16,616 nt of DNA, taken from positions 1 to 16,616 of the forward strand of contig JBLHKB010000087.1 of the NCBI GenBank assembly GCA_047619315.1, written 5' to 3'. Under the pieces are notes generated by a model, which ran no database searches, was not told where the DNA came from, and was given only the letters and a program-made list of their open reading frames with translations. Origin of the DNA: JBCCRV01 sp047619315. Lineage in GTDB: Bacteria; Myxococcota_A; Polyangia; Polyangiales; Houyiibacteriaceae. Position numbers and translations under genes: made by a program. This document shows positions 13,335-16,616 of this stretch, one piece after another; the first letter of the stretch is position 1; each line of letters starts with the position of its first letter.

Positions 13335-14479
13335 GAGTTCCCCTCTTTGGCCTTTGAAATTGCGGCTTCGGTCGCGGCGGCAAGTTCACTCACGTCACCC
13401 GGCGGAGGCGGCAAGGTGCCAAGCGCCTCTCGGCGCTCCGTCCAGCGGCGGCGGGCCATTTCTCGCATGTCTTCGGTTGCGTCTGCTTCGTCCACGATCT
13501 CAAGTCCGATGAGCGTTTCTAGCACGTCTTCCATGCTTACGACTCCATCGACGCCGCCATATTCGTCGACAACGAGGGCAATATGCTCCCGTTCTTGCAG
13601 AAGTTTCTCGAAAAGAGCGGCGACGGGCAGCCCTTCTGGCACCACTAAAATCGTCCGCGCGAAGGATCCGAGCTTCTTCTGGAGCTCTCCTTGGGCCGCC
13701 GCGAGGTAAAGGGCGTCCTTGAGAACGTAGCCAATCACGTCGTCGCGCGACTCCCCGCAGATCGGAATTCGCGAGAAGACCCGCGTCGAAACACGCTCTG
13801 GCGAGTCGTCGCTGCCCGCTTGGGGGACCACGTCGGCCACGGTGTGCTCGGCGGAGAGCGAGAACATCACCGTGCGAGGCGTCATGATGTCGCGGGCCCG
13901 GAGTGAGCCAAATCGGAAGAGGTTTGCCAGGATCCGCGATTCGCTGGCGTCGAAGACCCCTTGTTCAGAGCCGAGGCGCGCGAGGGCTGCGATCTCCTCC
14001 TTGCTCACCTTTATCTTTTTTGCGCCGTCTTTCTTGATGAGTCGCGTGATGAACTTAGAGAGCCAGACAAAGGGCATCATCAAGAAGATGAGCGGTGGAA
14101 GAACCGTCGTCATCGCGGGCGCGAGTTGGCGCCAATAAACAGCGCCGAGCGTCTTCGGGATGATCTCGCTGATGACGAGCACCAAGAGGGTCAGAATGGC
14201 CGAGGCGAGGGCGAGGACTTCGGAGCCGAAGACAGCTTGGGCCTGGGCTCCTGCGCCGGCGGCTCCGGCGGTGTTCGCGAGGGTATTGAGGCTCAGGATC
14301 GCCGAAAGCGGGCGGTCGACGTTGCCCTTCAATCGCTCAAGACGCGTTCCGAGGATGGGTCTGTTCTGCTTGAGGTTCCCGATGTAGCCCGGCGTCACTG
14401 ACAGCAGCACCGCCTCCAGAACGGAGCACATGAACGAGAAGCCAAGGGCAAGGGCTACATAGACGACAAGAAGCGACAT
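13331..14479 (-). CDS. CNNM/CorC-type transporter-like membrane protein with CBS pair
   Basis: A 382-residue inner-membrane protein. Residues 1-145 are the CNNM (DUF21) transmembrane domain with the conserved LSLNTLANT and ISEIIPKTLG motifs (Asn65, Glu105, Pro108). An acidic helical linker follows (EEIAALARLGSEQGVFDASESRILANLFRF), then a CBS pair (about 197-330; DIMTPRTVMFSL in the first, ALVVDEYGGVDGVVSMEDVLE in the second). The C-terminal CorC/HlyC domain found in longer members is absent; a charged tail ends the protein. Family members act in Mg2+ or other divalent cation efflux, with CBS domains sensing ATP-Mg; that role here is inferred. It is first of a coupled unit with the DUF4178 gene, a partner not expected for plain Mg2+ export. 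ATG start, weak ribosome-binding site, 59 bases after the NADH dehydrogenase gene. Confidence 0.93.
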   Translation of the reverse strand: MSLLVVYVALALGFSFMCSVLEAVLLSVTPGYIGNLKQNRPILGTRLERLKGNVDRPLSAILSLNTLANTAGAAGAGAQAQAVFGSEVLALASAILTLLVLVISEIIPKTLGAVYWRQLAPAMTTVLPPLIFLMMPFVWLSKFITRLIKKDGAKKIKVSKEEIAALARLGSEQGVFDASESRILANLFRFGSLRARDIMTPRTVMFSLSAEHTVADVVPQAGSDDSPERVSTRVFSRIPICGESRDDVIGYVLKDALYLAAAQGELQKKLGSFARTILVVPEGLPVAALFEKLLQEREHIALVVDEYGGVDGVVSMEDVLETLIGLEIVDEADATEDMREMARRRWTERREALGTLPPPPGDVSELAAATEAAISKAKEGNS

Positions 14480-14538
14480 TAGGGCGAGCAGAGTACCCTA
14501 ACTCGTTTTTCGCCGCCGTCTACGCTCTTCGAGAGGTC

Positions 14539-15828
14539 CTAGTCGCCGTGACGAGGCCCTGATGGTCGCCGCCCAGAAATCAAGCGCGCACCCCGTTTGA
14601 AGGTCAAATACGACCAAGTCCAGTTGAACAGTACGATGGCCCGGTTTCGGAAGCCCATGAGAAGAACTACGTGGACAAAGCACCAAGCGAGCCAGGCGAA
14701 GAAGCCTTCCAGTTTGATCGATGCCTGTACGACGGCCCGGGAGCGGCCAATGGTCGCCATAATGCCGCGATCGGCATATTCGAAGGTCTTTCTAGCCTGC
14801 CTTTTGAGGTCGCGCCGGATTTGAACGGCGACGTGTTTTCCCTGCTGCATGGCCACGGCGCCTAGGCCCGGGAGCGCCTCGCTCTCGCCTTCCGGAACAA
14901 ACGCCGCGACGTCGCCAATGGCAAAGATGTTGGCGTGTCCAAGAGCTGCGCAGTGTGAGTCGACGCGAATACGTCCGCTGCGGTCGAGGGTGAGCCCGCT
15001 GGCTTCGGCGAAGGACTCCGGCGCGACGCCGGTTGCCCAGACGACGACGGACGCATTGATTCGGTCCTTTTTCGGGCCCTCGATTTCAACGCCGCGCGCA
15101 TCGACGCTCGTGACGCGAGTCTCGAGAGCGAGCTCCACGCCGAGGGTCTGCAGCTGTCGCTCCGCGGAGTAGCTGAGGTCTTCGTCGAAGGGCGTCAAAA
15201 CGTGCTTGGCCATTTCGACGAGGACGACGCGAATATCTTCGGGCGCGATACGCCGGTAGTCGTGCGCGAGGACTTGGCGTCCAAGTTCGCTGATGGCGCC
15301 GGCCATCTCGACGCCGGTGGGTCCGCCGCCGATGACAACGAAGGTGGTGAGTCGTTTGCGCTCCTCCGCATCTTCACAGCGCTCGGCGGCCTCGAAGGCC
15401 AAGAGGATGCGCTCTCGGATATCGATGGCGTCGCGGACGCTCTTGAGGCCCGGCGCGTGGGGGGCCCACTCTTCTTCGTGGCCAAAGTAGTTGGTGCGAC
15501 AGCCGACGGAGATCACCAAGCTGTCGTATGGAAGTCGCTCTCCATCCGCGAGCACCAGCTCTTGGCGCTCGCGGTCCAGCTCGCTCGCCTCGCCGAGAAT
15601 CACCCTCGTGTTTTTCTGCCCGGAGAGGACGCCGCGGATCGGCATGGCGATGGAGCCCGGCGCGAGGCTCGCCGTCGCAACTTGATAAAGAAGGGGCTGA
15701 AAGAGATGGTGGTTTTCGCGGTCAACGAGCGTCACCTCGACGTTCGCGCCTCCCAGCTGTCGTGCCGCAGCGAGGCCGCCAAAGCCGCCCCCAAGGATGA
15801 CGACGCGGTGTTTCGCGGGCTCCTTCAC
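14539..15828 (-). CDS. ndh: Type II NADH:quinone oxidoreductase
   Basis: A 429-residue flavoprotein oxidising NADH and reducing membrane quinone without proton pumping. FAD-binding Rossmann motif GGGFGG at 13-18, then VDRENHHLFQPLLYQVATASLAP, typical of NDH-2. NADH-binding motif GGGPTGVE at 167-174. VVWATGV (262-268) and IFAIGDVA (301-308) complete the FAD contacts, and GAVAMQQGKHVA (about 323-334) is the quinone-site region. The C-terminal part (GFFAWLAWCFVHVVLLMGFRNRAIVLFNWTWSYLT) is the amphipathic or hydrophobic membrane anchor expected of the bacterial enzyme. Length is normal for the family. GTG start with GGAG six bases upstream, only one base after the stop of the dehydrogenase upstream, so the two are co-translated from one message. 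Confidence 0.95.
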   Translation of the reverse strand: MKEPAKHRVVILGGGFGGLAAARQLGGANVEVTLVDRENHHLFQPLLYQVATASLAPGSIAMPIRGVLSGQKNTRVILGEASELDRERQELVLADGERLPYDSLVISVGCRTNYFGHEEEWAPHAPGLKSVRDAIDIRERILLAFEAAERCEDAEERKRLTTFVVIGGGPTGVEMAGAISELGRQVLAHDYRRIAPEDIRVVLVEMAKHVLTPFDEDLSYSAERQLQTLGVELALETRVTSVDARGVEIEGPKKDRINASVVVWATGVAPESFAEASGLTLDRSGRIRVDSHCAALGHANIFAIGDVAAFVPEGESEALPGLGAVAMQQGKHVAVQIRRDLKRQARKTFEYADRGIMATIGRSRAVVQASIKLEGFFAWLAWCFVHVVLLMGFRNRAIVLFNWTWSYLTFKRGARLISGRRPSGPRHGD

Positions 15829-15829
15829 C

Positions 15830-16616
15830 CTAGGCTCCGACCAGCTCTTCGCTCTTCGTCCACAGAGCGGAGGCCATGGCGTCGTCGTGCGCGTGCGGGT
15901 TCGGGGACGTCAGCGGCCACCCGCCTTTGTTGCAGGACTTGTCGCGATAGATGCCGGTCTGGCTGTAGAACGCGCCGCTGTGCTCCGGGACGTCGTCGGC
16001 GAGCATCGCGTGAAGCGAAGTCTGCGCGCCCTGCCACGGTTCGATCATGCCCATCAGTTTGAAGACGGGGAGCAGAATGTAGTTCTGCACGAAGAGCGGC
16101 ATCGTGTGTTTTGCGAGGTCCGTCCGAACCCAGCCAGGGTGAACACTCACAGCGGTGACGCCGCTGCCCTCAAGGCGCTTCGACAGCTCCTTCGCGTGGA
16201 GCACGTTGGCGAGCTTGGACTGAGCATAGGCTTCCCATCCATTGTACTTGCGGTTTTCGAAGTTCAGGTCGTCCGCGACGATCTTACCTTCACGACCCTG
16301 AGCTCTGTCGTGGAAGCAGCTCGACACGTTCACCACGCGCGAGGGCGCGCCCTTCTTGAGTGCGCCGAGGAGCAGGTCCGTGAGCAAGAAGTGTCCGAGG
16401 TGGTTGACGCCGATCTGCATCTCGAAGCCGTCTTTGGTCTTCGCATCTTCAGCGGTGTTCATAACGCCGGCGTTGTTGAGGAGCCCGTGGATCGTGTCGT
16501 GCTCTTCAAGCAGACCTTTCGCGAAAGCACGCACCGAGGCCAAGTCGCCCAGGTCGAGCGCGCGTGCGCTGGCGATGACGCTTGGGTGCTCTTGTTTCAG
16601 AGCGGCGATAGCCTTC
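15830..16616 (-). CDS. Short-chain dehydrogenase/reductase, N-terminus beyond window edge
   Basis: The reading frame is open to the right edge; 261 residues are visible and the cofactor-binding N-terminus (TGxxxGIG) lies outside. What remains is a classical SDR of the retinol-dehydrogenase-like group: LDLGDLASVRAFA, LLNNAGVM (about 45-52), NHLGHFLLT with Asn71, VVNVSSCFH with catalytic Ser99, and Tyr130-x-x-x-Lys134 in AYAQSKLAN, then VSVHPGWVRTDL. The TTG at 16543 is internal, not a start, because clear SDR sequence precedes it. Substrate cannot be predicted. It directly precedes the NADH dehydrogenase gene. Confidence 0.93.
   Translation of the reverse strand, partial: KAIAALKQEHPSVIASARALDLGDLASVRAFAKGLLEEHDTIHGLLNNAGVMNTAEDAKTKDGFEMQIGVNHLGHFLLTDLLLGALKKGAPSRVVNVSSCFHDRAQGREGKIVADDLNFENRKYNGWEAYAQSKLANVLHAKELSKRLEGSGVTAVSVHPGWVRTDLAKHTMPLFVQNYILLPVFKLMGMIEPWQGAQTSLHAMLADDVPEHSGAFYSQTGIYRDKSCNKGGWPLTSPNPHAHDDAMASALWTKSEELVGA

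Noticed and set aside
15202..16062. 286-codon plus-strand open frame
   Set aside because: Antisense to NADH dehydrogenase and the SDR, both with unmistakable motifs.

Overview
The window reads as chromosome from a GC-rich Gram-negative bacterium, most likely a Myxococcota or related deltaproteobacterial lineage. This is inferred from the dense Ser/Thr kinase, FHA and sigma54-activator signalling, the outer-membrane protein, many GTG/TTG starts and strong G/C bias at third codon positions. No 16S or other phylogenetic marker is present, so the assignment is tentative. Thirteen genes are well supported; eleven lie on the minus strand. There is no tRNA, rRNA, CRISPR array, insertion sequence or phage gene.

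Layout. (1) 1-2601, minus strand: an aldo/keto reductase cut by the window edge, a membrane-anchored rhodanese, a strong terminator, and a secreted Pro/Glu-repeat protein that is probably an outer-membrane barrel. (2) 2602-2964: AT-richer divergent intergenic region with several dyads. (3) 2965-3633, plus: a nitroreductase-fold flavoprotein carrying the Glu-Tyr-Lys triad of iodotyrosine deiodinase. (4) 3630-10286: a signalling island. On the minus strand lie a membrane-bound sensor adenylate/guanylate cyclase, a Ser/Thr kinase whose start overlaps the cyclase stop (GTGA), and a pseudokinase-kinase-receiver fusion. Both kinases end in receiver-like domains that have lost key phosphotransfer residues. 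Facing away on the plus strand is an FHA-AAA+-Fis sigma54 activator. A likely circuit is a periplasmic stimulus to cyclic nucleotide and Ser/Thr phosphorylation, then FHA-mediated control of sigma54 transcription; this circuit is inference. (5) 10287-11157: an 871-base gap between convergent genes with no convincing gene. It holds direct and inverted repeats, several hairpins and a 131-base multibranched inverted-repeat element that folds best as plus-strand RNA. (6) 11158-14479, minus: a CNNM/CBS membrane protein, a zinc-ribbon protein with two DUF4178-like domains (ATGA overlap) and a 66-residue single-span protein, probably one membrane-associated unit. (7) 14539-16616, minus: type II NADH dehydrogenase and a short-chain dehydrogenase cut by the window edge, one base apart.

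The parts most worth following up are the structured repeat island at 10304-11082, the kinases with degenerate receivers, and the three-gene DUF4178 unit.
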